This document shows, one piece after another, positions 25,191-34,664 of a DNA stretch of 64,000 nucleotides. The position numbers and the translations under genes are program-made. The notes under the pieces are model-generated. The model searched no databases and was not told where the DNA came from. It was given only the letters and a program-made list of their open reading frames with translations. Each line of letters opens with the position of its first letter. The first letter of the stretch is position 1. The stretch is taken from NCBI GenBank assembly GCA_937943045.1, contig CALEBN010000043.1, positions 1 through 64,000 on the forward strand. The letters are read 5' to 3'. Origin of the DNA: an uncultured Collinsella sp. (GTDB lineage: Bacteria; Actinomycetota; Coriobacteriia; Coriobacteriales; Coriobacteriaceae).

Positions 25191-27854
25191 CTCTTGGACT
25201 TTAAGGGCTTCGGCCAGGCTGACGCGCTTGATAGAACGCGTGTGTAGCAACGCCACGACCAGGTAGGTCGCAAAGCCAATGCCGACGCATGCAGCCATGG
25301 ACCATGCGGGCACGTAGATCTCGATATTGCCGTTGTAGGCGAGCAGCATCGAGCGGAAGATGGCCGTGAGCGAGCCAATAATGACCGGCAGGCTCAGCAC
25401 GAGCGACGCCGCCACGCACAGCGTGATCGAGCGGATGTACAGATGCGAGATCTCGCTATCGCGATAGCCAAAGACCTTCATGTAACTAATCGAACGGGCG
25501 CTGTGGTCGATCACCGCCTTGGTCAGCAGGTACATAAACAGCAGGAAGATGAACACCGCGAGCCCGATCATCATTCCGATCATTTTGCTCATCATGCCGA
25601 TGAACTGGTCGCCCACGGCGCGCATGTCGTCGGGCGTGGTGTCGCCGGCAAAGTAGCACGAATCAAGGTCGAGCTTCTCATCGCTCACATAGCCGTTAAA
25701 GTAGGACGTATCGTTGTCGAACAGCTCGTTAAAGTCTTCGATACTCATATAGATATTCATGTCCGACTTGGAGCCCCAGGCACAATCCTTGCCTGCGTAC
25801 TCAAGGGAATAATGCTCGCCCTCGTACTTGTCGCTGAGCGTGACCTTCTGACCCTCGCTCCAGCCAAACTTGTCGAGCAGGCCGCCGCCAAAGACGACGC
25901 GCCCGTCGCCGACGTTGAGGTCTTTCCAATAGCGCGAATCGGATGAAATGCCATAGACGGAAATCGTCTCCTCGCCATTACCATCGCCGCGGTCGTATTG
26001 CAGCTGGTAAACGGCATATTTCTCGGCCTGTGCGATTGCACCCGCGCCGTTGTCGGTCGTATTGACCGGGTGAATGTCGTCGTTGTCAGTCTCGATCTTA
26101 GAGGCCTTGTCGATCAAATCGATAGTCTCGTCGCGATTGCAGCCGAGAGCATCGGCAAGATCGTCAAGGCGCGCGTAGAGCGCATCCTTCTTGTCCTGGA
26201 CCTTGGCAAGCGCATCCTGCGCTGCGGTCAGGCTCTCGGCAGACGGAGATGCGGTCGCGGCATCGGCTGCCGTCTGCGCCGCATCGGCCGCGTCGTCAAG
26301 CTCGTCATCGGCATCCTGAGCGGCGGAAAGCAGCGCGCCGTCAACCGACTGCAGGCGCTCGAGTGCCGACCACTGCTCGCGCTCCTCGGCGGTGCCCTCG
26401 AGCTCCAGCGGCGCCTTGAGCGTGTACTGGTGCTCGGCGACCAGGCTCGTCTTCAGGTTGTCCGCGTAGTGCGTCATCGTGGGCAGAATCGCCAGGCCAA
26501 AGAGCAGCAGCAGCGACGCAAATGCAATGCCCACGAAGAGCGTGGCGAAGTTGCCCAGGTTGCGCAGGAAGATGCGCAGGCGGAAGCGCGAGACAAAGCC
26601 CATGCGCTCCGGCAGCTGCAGGCCGCGCTTGGTGCCAGACTTGCCGCTCGCCTCGTGGCGAAGGAACTGCAACGGCGTCTTGCCCATTTTGCGAAGCAGG
26701 CCCACCAGCGTGATGAGGATGAGCGCGGCGGCGGGAACCACGGCGCACTTCACAAAGATCTCCCAGCTCCAGTACACCTGGAAGGGTGGCAGGCTGTACG
26801 AACCGTAATAGAGGCTGCGCATGGGCTCGGTAAAGAACACAACGCCGAGCGCAGTGCCCAAAAGCGCCGCGACCACGCCCACGATGGCGGGAAGCGCAAG
26901 GTAGTGCAGCACGATCTCGCGTCGACGATAGCCACTGGCGAGCAGCGTGCCGATGATGGCGCTCTCCTCCTCGATGGTGGCGTCGGTAAGGACCACAAAG
27001 ACAAACGCCATGATCACGATGATGATGTCGAGCAGCGTCATCCACATCATGGAGTCGCCGTCCACGTCGTCGCGCGCATAGCCAATGCCCTGGTTGGAAT
27101 CGGCGTCGATCAGATCGTCCACGCGCGCATCGGCATCGGTCAGCGCCTCGACCATATCCTGCTCCGCATCGATGCGATCCGCAGTGGGGAGGTCGCGATC
27201 GGCAAAGGTGAAGGAGTAGGTGTAGGCAGGCGCGCCGCCGGCATCCTCGAGCGCGGCAAAGCCGGCGTCGGTGACCTCGGCCACGCCGTACGTGATGGTG
27301 TTCACCGTAAAGTCCGAATTGTTGAGGAACAGCGCCTGGCTATCGGGCTGGGTCATGATGCCGCAGATGGTGTAGGTGCGACCCTCGAGCTCGACTCTAT
27401 CGCCCACGGACAGGTTGTTATTGGTGGCAAAGACACGGTCGATGGCCACCTCGTCATCCGTCTTGGGCTCCTTGCCCTCACAGTAGGACGCGATATCGAC
27501 CTTGGTGCGGTGCGCATAGGTGCGCAGCGTGCGCTTGGTGCCGTCGTCGCCGGCGGTCTTTTTTATGATGGCGTCGATGGAGAAATTCTTGTAGAGCGTG
27601 ACGCCGCCGACGTCGTCGGCCGCGTCCTCGGCGGCCTTGAGTTGATCGTCGGTAGCCTCGAAGGAGGTGGTCACGCGGCCGTCCTCAATCGCGTACGCAT
27701 TGCGCATGTCGTCGATAAGGCAACCGATGGAATGCGCCGCGAGCAAAAAGCCCGAGGTGAGAGCGATGCTTCCGCACATGAGTAATAATATGCCCAGGTA
27801 CTTGCCGATATTGCGGCGCAGCTCGCGCGGGAGACGTTTTGCGAGAGGTGTCAT
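25188..27854 (-). CDS. FtsX/MacB-like ABC transporter permease, large
   Basis: 888 residues from the ATG at 27852-27854 (TAGGCGG upstream); a TTG at 27867-27869 overlapping the ATPase stop is less likely. It carries an N-terminal membrane helix (about 15-40), a long extracytoplasmic domain, a first FtsX core (about 270-400), a second soluble stretch with a helical coiled-coil region, and a last FtsX core at the C-terminus (about 770-885). This two-core form belongs to the group that exports peptides, drugs or lipids or works mechanically at the envelope. The partner ATPase is directly upstream. The substrate is unknown. Confidence 0.88.
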   Translation of the reverse strand: MTPLAKRLPRELRRNIGKYLGILLLMCGSIALTSGFLLAAHSIGCLIDDMRNAYAIEDGRVTTSFEATDDQLKAAEDAADDVGGVTLYKNFSIDAIIKKTAGDDGTKRTLRTYAHRTKVDIASYCEGKEPKTDDEVAIDRVFATNNNLSVGDRVELEGRTYTICGIMTQPDSQALFLNNSDFTVNTITYGVAEVTDAGFAALEDAGGAPAYTYSFTFADRDLPTADRIDAEQDMVEALTDADARVDDLIDADSNQGIGYARDDVDGDSMMWMTLLDIIIVIMAFVFVVLTDATIEEESAIIGTLLASGYRRREIVLHYLALPAIVGVVAALLGTALGVVFFTEPMRSLYYGSYSLPPFQVYWSWEIFVKCAVVPAAALILITLVGLLRKMGKTPLQFLRHEASGKSGTKRGLQLPERMGFVSRFRLRIFLRNLGNFATLFVGIAFASLLLLFGLAILPTMTHYADNLKTSLVAEHQYTLKAPLELEGTAEEREQWSALERLQSVDGALLSAAQDADDELDDAADAAQTAADAATASPSAESLTAAQDALAKVQDKKDALYARLDDLADALGCNRDETIDLIDKASKIETDNDDIHPVNTTDNGAGAIAQAEKYAVYQLQYDRGDGNGEETISVYGISSDSRYWKDLNVGDGRVVFGGGLLDKFGWSEGQKVTLSDKYEGEHYSLEYAGKDCAWGSKSDMNIYMSIEDFNELFDNDTSYFNGYVSDEKLDLDSCYFAGDTTPDDMRAVGDQFIGMMSKMIGMMIGLAVFIFLLFMYLLTKAVIDHSARSISYMKVFGYRDSEISHLYIRSITLCVAASLVLSLPVIIGSLTAIFRSMLLAYNGNIEIYVPAWSMAACVGIGFATYLVVALLHTRSIKRVSLAEALKVQE

Positions 27855-27862
27855 GGCGCCGC

Positions 27863-28576
27863 CTACCAATCGAGTTCGGCGACCGAGACGGGCGACTCGT
27901 TGAGCTCATCCTCGACGATGCGCCCGTCGCGCAGGCGCAGCACGCGATTGGCCATGCGCGCGATGGCGGCATTGTGGGTGACAATGATGATGGTGCAGCC
28001 GTAGGTGCGGTTGACATCCTCCATGAGCTGCAAGATTTCCTTGGACGTCTTATAGTCGAGCGCACCGGTGGGCTCGTCGCACAGCAGCAGGCCCGGGTTT
28101 TTGACGAGTGCGCGGCCGATGGCACAGCGCTGCTGCTGGCCGCCCGAAACCTGGCGCGGGAACTTGTTACGGTGCTCGTAGAGGCCCAGCGAACGCAGCA
28201 GGTCGTCGACATTGAGCGGGTTTTTGGACAGGTGCGCCGTGACCTCGATGTTCTCCCTGATGGTGAGATCGGGCACCAGGTTGTAGAACTGGAAAACAAA
28301 GCCCAGCTCACGGCGTCGGTATTCGCCCAGGTCGGTGGGCTTGAGCACCGTGAGGTCGCAGCCGTCCACCAGAATAGAGCCGGCGTCGGCATCCTCCAGG
28401 CCGCCGATCAGGTTAAGAAACGTCGACTTGCCCGAACCCGAAGGTCCCAGCATGACGCAGATCTCTCCGCGGTTGATGGACGTATCGATGCCGTCGAGCA
28501 CCGTCAGGCGCGCATCACCGTCGCCGTAGTGCTTTTTGAGATCCTTAACCTGGACGTAGGCTTCCTGCGTTGCCAT
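27863..28576 (-). CDS. ABC transporter ATP-binding protein (LolD/MacB type)
   Basis: 237 residues starting [15 protein letters not shown], with GGGGGAT before the ATG; upstream ATGs at 28588 and 28600 are weaker choices. Walker A is GPSGSGKST, the signature is VSGGQQQR, Walker B is [12 protein letters not shown], and an H-loop follows in VTHNAAIA. It powers the large FtsX-type permease encoded next, with only 8 bases between the genes. Typical for two-gene MacB-like exporters. Confidence 0.93.
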   Translation of the reverse strand: MATQEAYVQVKDLKKHYGDGDARLTVLDGIDTSINRGEICVMLGPSGSGKSTFLNLIGGLEDADAGSILVDGCDLTVLKPTDLGEYRRRELGFVFQFYNLVPDLTIRENIEVTAHLSKNPLNVDDLLRSLGLYEHRNKFPRQVSGGQQQRCAIGRALVKNPGLLLCDEPTGALDYKTSKEILQLMEDVNRTYGCTIIIVTHNAAIARMANRVLRLRDGRIVEDELNESPVSVAELDW

Positions 28577-28669
28577 GGTATCCCCCATTGTTAGCCTCAT
28601 ACTACTTTATGAGCGTAATAGTAAACCTTGGCAAACTATTTTGGGGCGAGGCTTGGGATTTATTTCAGA

Positions 28670-28700
28670 CTAGTCATTGGGGACGCTCTTAAACGACTAG
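28670..28700. repeat. CTAGTC palindrome of the GGGGACGYTCTT type
   Basis: CTAGTC and GACTAG flank ATTGGGGACGCTCTTAAAC. Third locus of this element, again between operons. 28601-28669 shows nothing further. Confidence 0.7.
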
Positions 28701-28704
28701 GCGG

Positions 28705-29910
28705 CTAGGCGCGGGATTTGGCGCGTGCGAGGGCCAGGCCTACGGCGGCGATGGCCGCGGCAAAGAGCACCGTGACACCCAGATCGCAGGCGATATCGCC
28801 CAGCACGGTGGGCGTCAGGTCCGCGGCGAGCGCCTTGCCGATCGCGTCGTTCACCCAAAACGTCGGCACAAAATGCGCCACGGTCTGCACGGCCGAGCCC
28901 ATGAGCGACAGCGGCATCCAGGCGCCGCCCAAAAACGTCATGAGCATGCCGAGCAGGTTGCCCACGCCGTTGAGCAGCTCCTCGCGCGCACCCAGGCTCG
29001 AAAGGGCAAAGCCAACGGCCAGAGGCGTGCACGCAAGGGCAAACGTCGCCGCCAGCGCCAGGCACACACGGCCCACGCCGACCTCGGCGACCGCGCCGGC
29101 AAAGCCCACGACGCCCATCATGCTCGACACAAACCAGATGCAGACGGTGAGTACGGCGGCGGCCGCAAACACGGCAAGCGAACGCTGGCGCTCGGAGATT
29201 GGGCCGGCATCCATACGACGCACGCGCTCGGGCTCGTTCATGCCCGAGAACACCAGCCCCACCGACACGATGACCGACGAGATAATCGCGTACGCACCAA
29301 AGTTGAAGTACGACTCGAGCGTGGCGGCGGCCGTCGAGTCGACCTTGACCCGCTCGATCTCGACCTCGGCACGCTCGGCAGCGGCATGTTCGGCAGCCTT
29401 GGCAACGTCACCGTTGGAGGCAGTGGGCTCAAGCGCCGCCGCAGCGCCCGCGAGCGAGATCCAGCGCGAGGCCTCGGCAGACGAAAGCGCCGCCGCCATG
29501 GTGCCGGCACCGTAGGTCACATCGAGCTTGGGCAGAGACTCCCCCACGCGGGCGGCTGCAACGAGGTCGTCCTCAAACCCCTCCGGGATAAAGAACACGC
29601 AGTCGGCACTGCCCTTGGCGCTGTTGCTCTTGGAGAGCGCATCCGCAAGGTCGTAGGTATCGTCGCCGACGCCCGTGACCAGCTCAAAGCGCGAACCCAG
29701 ATGCTTGGCAAGCGCACGCGAAAGGTCGCTGTCGTCGCGGTCGACCACGATCACGTTGGCATCGTAGGGCTTGTACTCGGTGAGCTGCGACGAGTTCCAG
29801 CTCACCGAAGCCGCGATGAATACGCCCATGAGCGAGATGAACACCGTATAGATGAGCAGGTAGAACGGGTGCGCGAGCGCCATGCGAAGCGCAGTCTTAA
29901 AGGTGCTCAT
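28705..29910 (-). CDS. ABC-2 type transporter permease
   Basis: 401 residues; the ATG at 29908-29910 is chosen because GGAAGGAG lies 5 bases upstream, rather than a longer frame to 29925. One N-terminal membrane helix (about 15-38), an extracytoplasmic loop to about 205, then five helices to the end, with GGAWMPLSLMG before the fifth. This is the YhgE/LinB-like ABC-2 layout used by antibiotic and lipid exporters. It overlaps the end of the next upstream permease by 14 bases. Two permeases and one ATPase form a heteromeric exporter beside a two-component system. Confidence 0.85.
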   Translation of the reverse strand: MSTFKTALRMALAHPFYLLIYTVFISLMGVFIAASVSWNSSQLTEYKPYDANVIVVDRDDSDLSRALAKHLGSRFELVTGVGDDTYDLADALSKSNSAKGSADCVFFIPEGFEDDLVAAARVGESLPKLDVTYGAGTMAAALSSAEASRWISLAGAAAALEPTASNGDVAKAAEHAAAERAEVEIERVKVDSTAAATLESYFNFGAYAIISSVIVSVGLVFSGMNEPERVRRMDAGPISERQRSLAVFAAAAVLTVCIWFVSSMMGVVGFAGAVAEVGVGRVCLALAATFALACTPLAVGFALSSLGAREELLNGVGNLLGMLMTFLGGAWMPLSLMGSAVQTVAHFVPTFWVNDAIGKALAADLTPTVLGDIACDLGVTVLFAAAIAAVGLALARAKSRA

Positions 29911-31084
29911 AGCGGCTCCTTCCAAAGATCAGCGTGGCGGCGGCAACGAACAACAGCGCCATAAGGACGAGCGCGCCCGCGCGAACGGCAAAGGGGCCCA
30001 GGTCCTCAAAGAAATACAGGCGGTTGAACATGTCGCAGATGAGCTTGACGGGGTTGAGCCAGCACTCGGCCGGGCAGGCGCGGGCGACGTCGTCGGCAAG
30101 CGCCATCGCCGGCTCGCCGTAAAGGCCGGCGAACAGGGCGCACGTGGTGGCAAAGCCCGTGAGGATGCCCGACTTGGACGCCTTGCCGCCCTTAACGGGA
30201 AGCGTGCCCACAAAGAGTCCCAAGCCCGTGGCGGCAAGCGCGGAAGCGGCGCCGCCCACCAAACACAGTCCCTCGCGCCCGCCAAAGTCGATGCCCACGA
30301 CTAGGCGCACGTAGCCGATCGCGATCGCCATCGAAGCAAAGGAGACCAGCCACGAGCCGACAAAGATGCCAGCCAGCGACGCCGTCTTGGAAAGACCGCC
30401 CACGCAGCGACGCGCGCCGAGGCCCGACAGATTGGGCTGCAAATCGACGACGCTCAAGGCGGCAAACTCGGCAGACATCATCGCCACCAGACCAAAGAGC
30501 GCGTAGTAGTAGATGACCGTGCCATCGGGCGTGGTGCGCGTCAGGCTCACGCGACGGGTGCCGCCCTCGAGCGACAGGGCGCGCGCAACCGCCTCCGGGT
30601 CGGCGAGCGCCGCCGGGTTGTCCTGGGCAATCTGGGACATGAGCTCGGCATTTTGTGTATACGAGCTTGCCACCGTCTCCAGGATGCTGCGATCGGTGAG
30701 CACCGACGACGCACGCGAGCCGTCATAACTCGATAGCAGCGTGAGCCTGGGCGTGCCCGCGGCATCGACCGTGTAGATGCCCGCGACTTCGCCGGCCTTG
30801 AGCGCACGGTTCGCGGCGGTCACATCCTCGCACTCGTGGATCTCGAGCAGTTGGTCGTCGCCCTCCTCGTCGAGCGACGTCGCCACGTCCTTAAAGGTCG
30901 AGGCGTCCCAGGCCTCGTCCGCCACGACGGCAACCGGCACCGGGTCGACCGTGCCGTCGGAGCTCAGGTTCGCAAACATAAACATGAACATCGTGGAAAG
31001 CGCGATGGGAAAGAGAGCGCCCCAGACCCACGTGCTCGGCCGACGCAGCAGCGTCTTGACCGTGGTGATGATGGTGTTGAACAT
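29897..31084 (-). CDS. ABC-2 type transporter permease
   Basis: 395 residues with the same layout as its downstream partner: an N-terminal helix (about 18-38), a soluble extracytoplasmic part to about 195, then five or six helices. The two permeases likely pair as a heterodimer with the ATPase encoded 9 bases upstream. Export substrate unknown. The ribosome site is a GGGGGC just before the ATG. Confidence 0.85.
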   Translation of the reverse strand: MFNTIITTVKTLLRRPSTWVWGALFPIALSTMFMFMFANLSSDGTVDPVPVAVVADEAWDASTFKDVATSLDEEGDDQLLEIHECEDVTAANRALKAGEVAGIYTVDAAGTPRLTLLSSYDGSRASSVLTDRSILETVASSYTQNAELMSQIAQDNPAALADPEAVARALSLEGGTRRVSLTRTTPDGTVIYYYALFGLVAMMSAEFAALSVVDLQPNLSGLGARRCVGGLSKTASLAGIFVGSWLVSFASMAIAIGYVRLVVGIDFGGREGLCLVGGAASALAATGLGLFVGTLPVKGGKASKSGILTGFATTCALFAGLYGEPAMALADDVARACPAECWLNPVKLICDMFNRLYFFEDLGPFAVRAGALVLMALLFVAAATLIFGRSRYEHL

Positions 31085-31093
31085 GGCTGCCCC

Positions 31094-32032
31094 CTAGTCG
31101 CGCAGCTCGCGGCCGGTGATCTCGAGGAACACGTCGTTGAGGGTCGGCGGCTCGCTCCACACGCGGCCGAGCGCCACGTCGGCGGCGCGCAGTGTGTCGA
31201 GGATGTCGACCAGGTTATGCGGGCTCGCTTCGCAGGTGCAGACGAGCTCGCCGCCGGACAGCTCGACTGAAAGCACGTGCTCGAGGGCGCGCAGCCGCTC
31301 GACCGTGGCCGACTCGACGGCGCCGACCTCGACCGTCACGCGCTCGCCCATCTGAATCATGCGCTTGAGCTCGTCGTTAGTGCCCTGCGCCAGCACGCGC
31401 CCGCCGTCCATGATCATGATGCGGCTGCAAATCTGCTCGACTTCCTCCATGTAATGGCTGGTATACACCACCGTGGCGCCCTCGTCGCGCAGGCGGCAGA
31501 TGCCCTCCAGGATGGCGTTGCGGCTCTGCGGGTCGACCGCCACCGTGGGCTCGTCAAAAAAGATGAGCTCGGGCTTGTGCGCGATACCGCAGGCGATGTT
31601 GAGGCGACGCGCCAGGCCGCCCGAGAGCTTGCCGGGGCGGAACTTGGTAAAGTCACCCAGCCCGACAAAGTCAATCGCCTCGTCCACCAGCGCACGGCGA
31701 CGCTTGCGATCGTTAACGTAGAGGCTGCAGAAATAGTCGATGTTCTCGCGCACCGTGAGCTCGTCGAACACCGCCACCTGCTGCGGCACCACGCCGATGC
31801 GGCGCTTGAGGTCATAGCGGGCGGGCGTCATGGGTTCGCCGAACAGCTCGATGGTGCCTTTGTCGTAGGCAAGCAGCTGCAGAATGCAGTTGATGGACGT
31901 GGTCTTGCCCGAGCCGTTGGGGCCCAGCAGGCCAAAGATCTCGCCGGGGGCGATGCTCAGGCTAAAGTGGTCGAGCGCGATAAGGTCGTCGTAGCGCTTG
32001 ACGAGGTTTTCGACGTGGACGATGTCTGTCAT
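31094..32032 (-). CDS. ABC-2 exporter ATP-binding protein (DrrA/CcmA-like)
   Basis: 312 residues from the ATG at 32030-32032 (GGAAGGG upstream); a frame to 32098 exists without a ribosome site. Walker A GPNGSGKTT, signature KLSGGLARR (Gly-Gly-Leu variant), Walker B LIFFDEPTVAVD and SHYMEE switch region. A C-terminal extension of about 90 residues is usual in DrrA-like exporters. It drives the two permeases downstream. It is divergent from a LuxR two-component pair, the arrangement typical of envelope-stress or antimicrobial-peptide responsive exporters. Confidence 0.92.
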   Translation of the reverse strand: MTDIVHVENLVKRYDDLIALDHFSLSIAPGEIFGLLGPNGSGKTTSINCILQLLAYDKGTIELFGEPMTPARYDLKRRIGVVPQQVAVFDELTVRENIDYFCSLYVNDRKRRRALVDEAIDFVGLGDFTKFRPGKLSGGLARRLNIACGIAHKPELIFFDEPTVAVDPQSRNAILEGICRLRDEGATVVYTSHYMEEVEQICSRIMIMDGGRVLAQGTNDELKRMIQMGERVTVEVGAVESATVERLRALEHVLSVELSGGELVCTCEASPHNLVDILDTLRAADVALGRVWSEPPTLNDVFLEITGRELRD

Positions 32033-32231
32033 GAGGCGGCCCTTCCGTTGATTGCGGCCCGGTACGATTGCATCATCGCAGGAGCCGCCGGCGCGCACCA
32101 GTGAGCTTTGTCACGAGTGCGAGGGGGCGGAGGCGAAACCCTCGCTCGCGCGAGCAATCGACGCCGCTTTGCCGCGCGGGAAGAATGTCACGGTTGCCCC
32201 GGGCGGCGCCTCCCCCGCGCGCAGCATCGCG

Positions 32232-32237
32232 TACAAT
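32232..32237 (+). promoter_or_regulatory. -10 element of the kinase-regulator operon, leaderless arrangement
   Basis: TACAAT ends 6 bases before the ATG at 32244 and there is no ribosome site, so the transcript probably begins at or next to the start codon. No good -35 is visible. Confidence 0.5.
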
Positions 32238-32243
32238 ACCCGT

Positions 32244-33386
32244 ATGAACAGGCTTTTCGACAAATCGATTGTATTGGCGTGCTGTATCGCAGCCGCTCTG
32301 GGCCTTGCTGTGGACGCTCGCCTGGTCGCGGCGTTTTGCCTTGGCGTTATTGCCACCTCGCTGGCCGAGCTCGCGCAGAAGGAACGCACGCGCCGCACAA
32401 GCGAGGCCGTGAGCTGCGCTTACATCATCGCGGCCGTCTTCGTGCCGCCGTTTGTGCCGTTTGCACCTCTCGCCCTCTATGACATCGCACGACGCGTGCA
32501 CCGTGAGCGTGCCTGGATCGCACTGAGCATTGGCTCCGTCTTTACCTTTGCGCTCGTCGCGGACCTTCGCGCCGACGAGCTCACCGCCCGAACGCTCCTG
32601 CTGACCGCCATCCTTTCAGTTGCCGCCACCTTGTTATCGCTACGTACCGCCCAGTTGGAGCGCGAGCAGCAGCGCATGCGCCGCATCCGCGACGAGCTGC
32701 AGGAACGAGCTCTCGCGCTCGAAGCGCGCAACCGCGACCTTGCCGATCGCCAGGACTACGAAGTCGAGCTCGCGACACTCGCCGAACGCGCCCGTATCGC
32801 GCGCGAGATCCACGATAACGTCGGCCACCAGCTCACGCGCGCCTCGCTGCAGACCGAGGCCCTGCGCGTCGTGCACGCCGACGAGCCCAGGGTTGCCGCC
32901 GATTTCGCCGACGTCAAACGCACGGTTGACGAGGCGCTCCAGCTTGTGCGCACCAGCGTCCACGCGCTCAACGACAACGCCGTCGACCTTTCCGTGCAGC
33001 TCGAACGCATTGTCGAAGGCGCGCACTCGGACGGCGGCCCGCAGATTGAGCTTGAAGTTATGGCCGAACATGCGCCCGCAAACGTCGCCAACTGCTTTGC
33101 GGCAGTCCTGCGCGAGGCGCTCTCCAACACCATGCGCCACGCTTGCGCCCGTACTGTCACCGTACGGTGCATGGAGCATCCGTCGTTTTACCAGCTCATC
33201 GTTACCGACGATGGCACGGGCGGGGTCCAAGCAAGCAGCCGCGGCGCCGCGGAGGGCATGGGGCTTGCCTCCATGCGCGAGCGCATCGAGGCGCTTGGCG
33301 GCACCTTCACCGCCGGTCCGCGTGCCGGCGCCGGCGGCTGGCGCGTGTTTGCCACCGTTCCCAAACAGCAAGGAGATGAGGACTGA
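32244..33386 (+). CDS. Sensor histidine kinase (LiaS/DesK type)
   Basis: 380 residues from the ATG at 32244; the frame extends upstream to 32052 but those residues overlap the divergent gene's promoter area and lack character. About four hydrophobic segments (8-130), a coiled coil (135-175), HisKA_3 with H190 in REIHDNVGHQL, and an HATPase with N-box REALSNTMRHA and GMGLASMRERIE. It is followed by its response regulator, which overlaps it by one base (TGATG). It probably senses membrane or cell-wall stress and controls the divergent ABC-2 exporter; this is inferred from the context. Confidence 0.88.
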   Translation: MNRLFDKSIVLACCIAAALGLAVDARLVAAFCLGVIATSLAELAQKERTRRTSEAVSCAYIIAAVFVPPFVPFAPLALYDIARRVHRERAWIALSIGSVFTFALVADLRADELTARTLLLTAILSVAATLLSLRTAQLEREQQRMRRIRDELQERALALEARNRDLADRQDYEVELATLAERARIAREIHDNVGHQLTRASLQTEALRVVHADEPRVAADFADVKRTVDEALQLVRTSVHALNDNAVDLSVQLERIVEGAHSDGGPQIELEVMAEHAPANVANCFAAVLREALSNTMRHACARTVTVRCMEHPSFYQLIVTDDGTGGVQASSRGAAEGMGLASMRERIEALGGTFTAGPRAGAGGWRVFATVPKQQGDED

Positions 33387-34015
33387 TGAGGCTCATCGTT
33401 GTCGACGACGACCGCTTGGTGGTCGATTCGCTCAAGATTATCCTGGGCGCCCAGCCGCAGATCGAAGTGGTGGGCACCGGTGCCAACGGCAACGATGCGG
33501 TTTCGCTCTATGCCGAACACGCGCCCGATATCGCACTGCTCGACATTCAGATGCCGGGGCGTGACGGACTTTCGGCGGCACGCGAGATCCTTGAGCACGA
33601 CCCCGCGGCACGCGTCGTGTTTTTGACGACATTCTCGGATGACGAGTACATTGTGTCGGCGCTCAAGCTGGGCGCCCGCGGCTACCTAATTAAAACCGAT
33701 GTCGCCGCCATTCCACCGGCGTTGGAGCAGGTCATGGACGGTAGGCGCGTGCTCGAGGGCAAGGCGATCGAGGACATCGATTTTGACGGAACGGGCGTTG
33801 AGGCGGGCACACTCCGCCGGCCCGCGGCCTTTGTCAGCCTGACCGACCGCGAGTTCGAAGTCGCCGAGCTCATCGCCCGTGGCCTCGACAACAAGGAGAT
33901 TGCCGCCACGGCATACATGGGCGAAGGCACCGTGCGCAACCACATCAGCTCAATCCTTGCCAAAATGGGCCTGCGCAACCGCACGCAGATTGCCATCGCC
34001 TACCTGCGAGGGTAA
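33386..34015 (+). CDS. LuxR-family response regulator
   Basis: 209 residues. Receiver domain with D7/D8, phosphoacceptor D53 in LLDIQMPG, and TTFSD plus K at the usual places. LuxR helix-turn-helix at about 145-205 (LTDREFEVAELIARGLDNKEIA, VRNHISSI). Cognate partner of the preceding kinase. Likely target: the divergent ABC-2 exporter promoter between 32033 and 32243, though no dyad there is clear to me. Confidence 0.92.
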   Translation: MRLIVVDDDRLVVDSLKIILGAQPQIEVVGTGANGNDAVSLYAEHAPDIALLDIQMPGRDGLSAAREILEHDPAARVVFLTTFSDDEYIVSALKLGARGYLIKTDVAAIPPALEQVMDGRRVLEGKAIEDIDFDGTGVEAGTLRRPAAFVSLTDREFEVAELIARGLDNKEIAATAYMGEGTVRNHISSILAKMGLRNRTQIAIAYLRG

Positions 34016-34075
34016 TTACCCAACGGCCGACCACCCCGGCATAGCAAAATGGCTGCTACCGTTTTAATGCCATTT

Positions 34076-34229
34076 CAAAACTATGCCGGTTTACTACGAT
34101 GAATCGCCCACCTTCGACCACGGTAAATTGCGCGCTTGCAAAACCGCAGGTAGAACGCTTGCAATATTTAGAAAAATGCAGTCATGGTCGGGAATGTCGA
34201 ATTCTTCGTAGTAAACCGACATAGTTTTG
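34076..34229. repeat. MITE-like element with 24-bp terminal inverted repeats
   Basis: Left end 34076-34099 and right end 34206-34229 are complementary over 24 bases with one mismatch (CAAAACTATGCCGG..., versus T at one C), and GAAT extends the match inward. The internal DNA is AT-richer than its surroundings, has a further CGCTTGCA repeat, and shows no coding sequence. Confidence 0.75.
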
Positions 34230-34260
34230 TTCGTGGCGGCCCAACCGCGCGTTTAAGCGC

Positions 34261-34294
34261 GGGGCCGGTGGGGCATTTTTGCCCCACCGGCCCC
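34261..34294. terminator. Perfect 15-bp hairpin after the hydrogenase operon
   Basis: GGGGCCGGTGGGGCA and its exact complement enclose TTTT, 22 bases past the last ech stop. No U-run follows on the reverse strand, but stability and position suggest termination. Confidence 0.7.
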
Positions 34295-34315
34295 TATTCC
34301 AGCTCTATTCCAGCG

Positions 34316-34657
34316 CTACTCCGGCTTAGTTTCTACCGTGGGAGTCTTATCCGCCGCAACTGGAGTGCGGGCGGTATCCATAGTCAGGCAGTGCTTGGGA
34401 CAGCTTTCGATGCACTCGCCGCACACCACGCAGGCGTACGGGTCAATCGACCAGGTGCCGCCTTTGCGATCGACCGCGAGCGCGCCCGCCGGGCAGCGAC
34501 GCGCGCACATGCCGCAGCAAATGCACACGTCCATGTCGTTAACGATATGTCCGCGCAAGCGCTCGGGCGCCGCGAGCTTCTCCTGCGGATAGCACACCGT
34601 GACCGGCTGCTTGACCATAGAGCCCAAGGCCGTCTTGGCAAATGTCAGTAAACTCAT
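34316..34657 (-). CDS. echF: Energy-converting hydrogenase iron-sulfur subunit (EchF/NuoI-like)
   Basis: 113 residues with two [4Fe-4S] motifs, CICCGMCARRCP and CVVCGECIESCP, that pass electrons between ferredoxin and the small subunit at the membrane surface. A short N-terminus (TFAKTALGSMVKQPVT) matches the membrane-surface region of NuoI-type proteins. It is the last gene of the five-gene ech operon, 7 bases after the large subunit. The tail is short and unremarkable. Confidence 0.85.
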   Translation of the reverse strand: MSLLTFAKTALGSMVKQPVTVCYPQEKLAAPERLRGHIVNDMDVCICCGMCARRCPAGALAVDRKGGTWSIDPYACVVCGECIESCPKHCLTMDTARTPVAADKTPTVETKPE

Positions 34658-34664
34658 GCCGCGC

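Noticed and set aside
25998..27785. 595-codon forward ORF in the FtsX-type permease
   Set aside because: Antisense shadow with low-complexity Arg/His composition.
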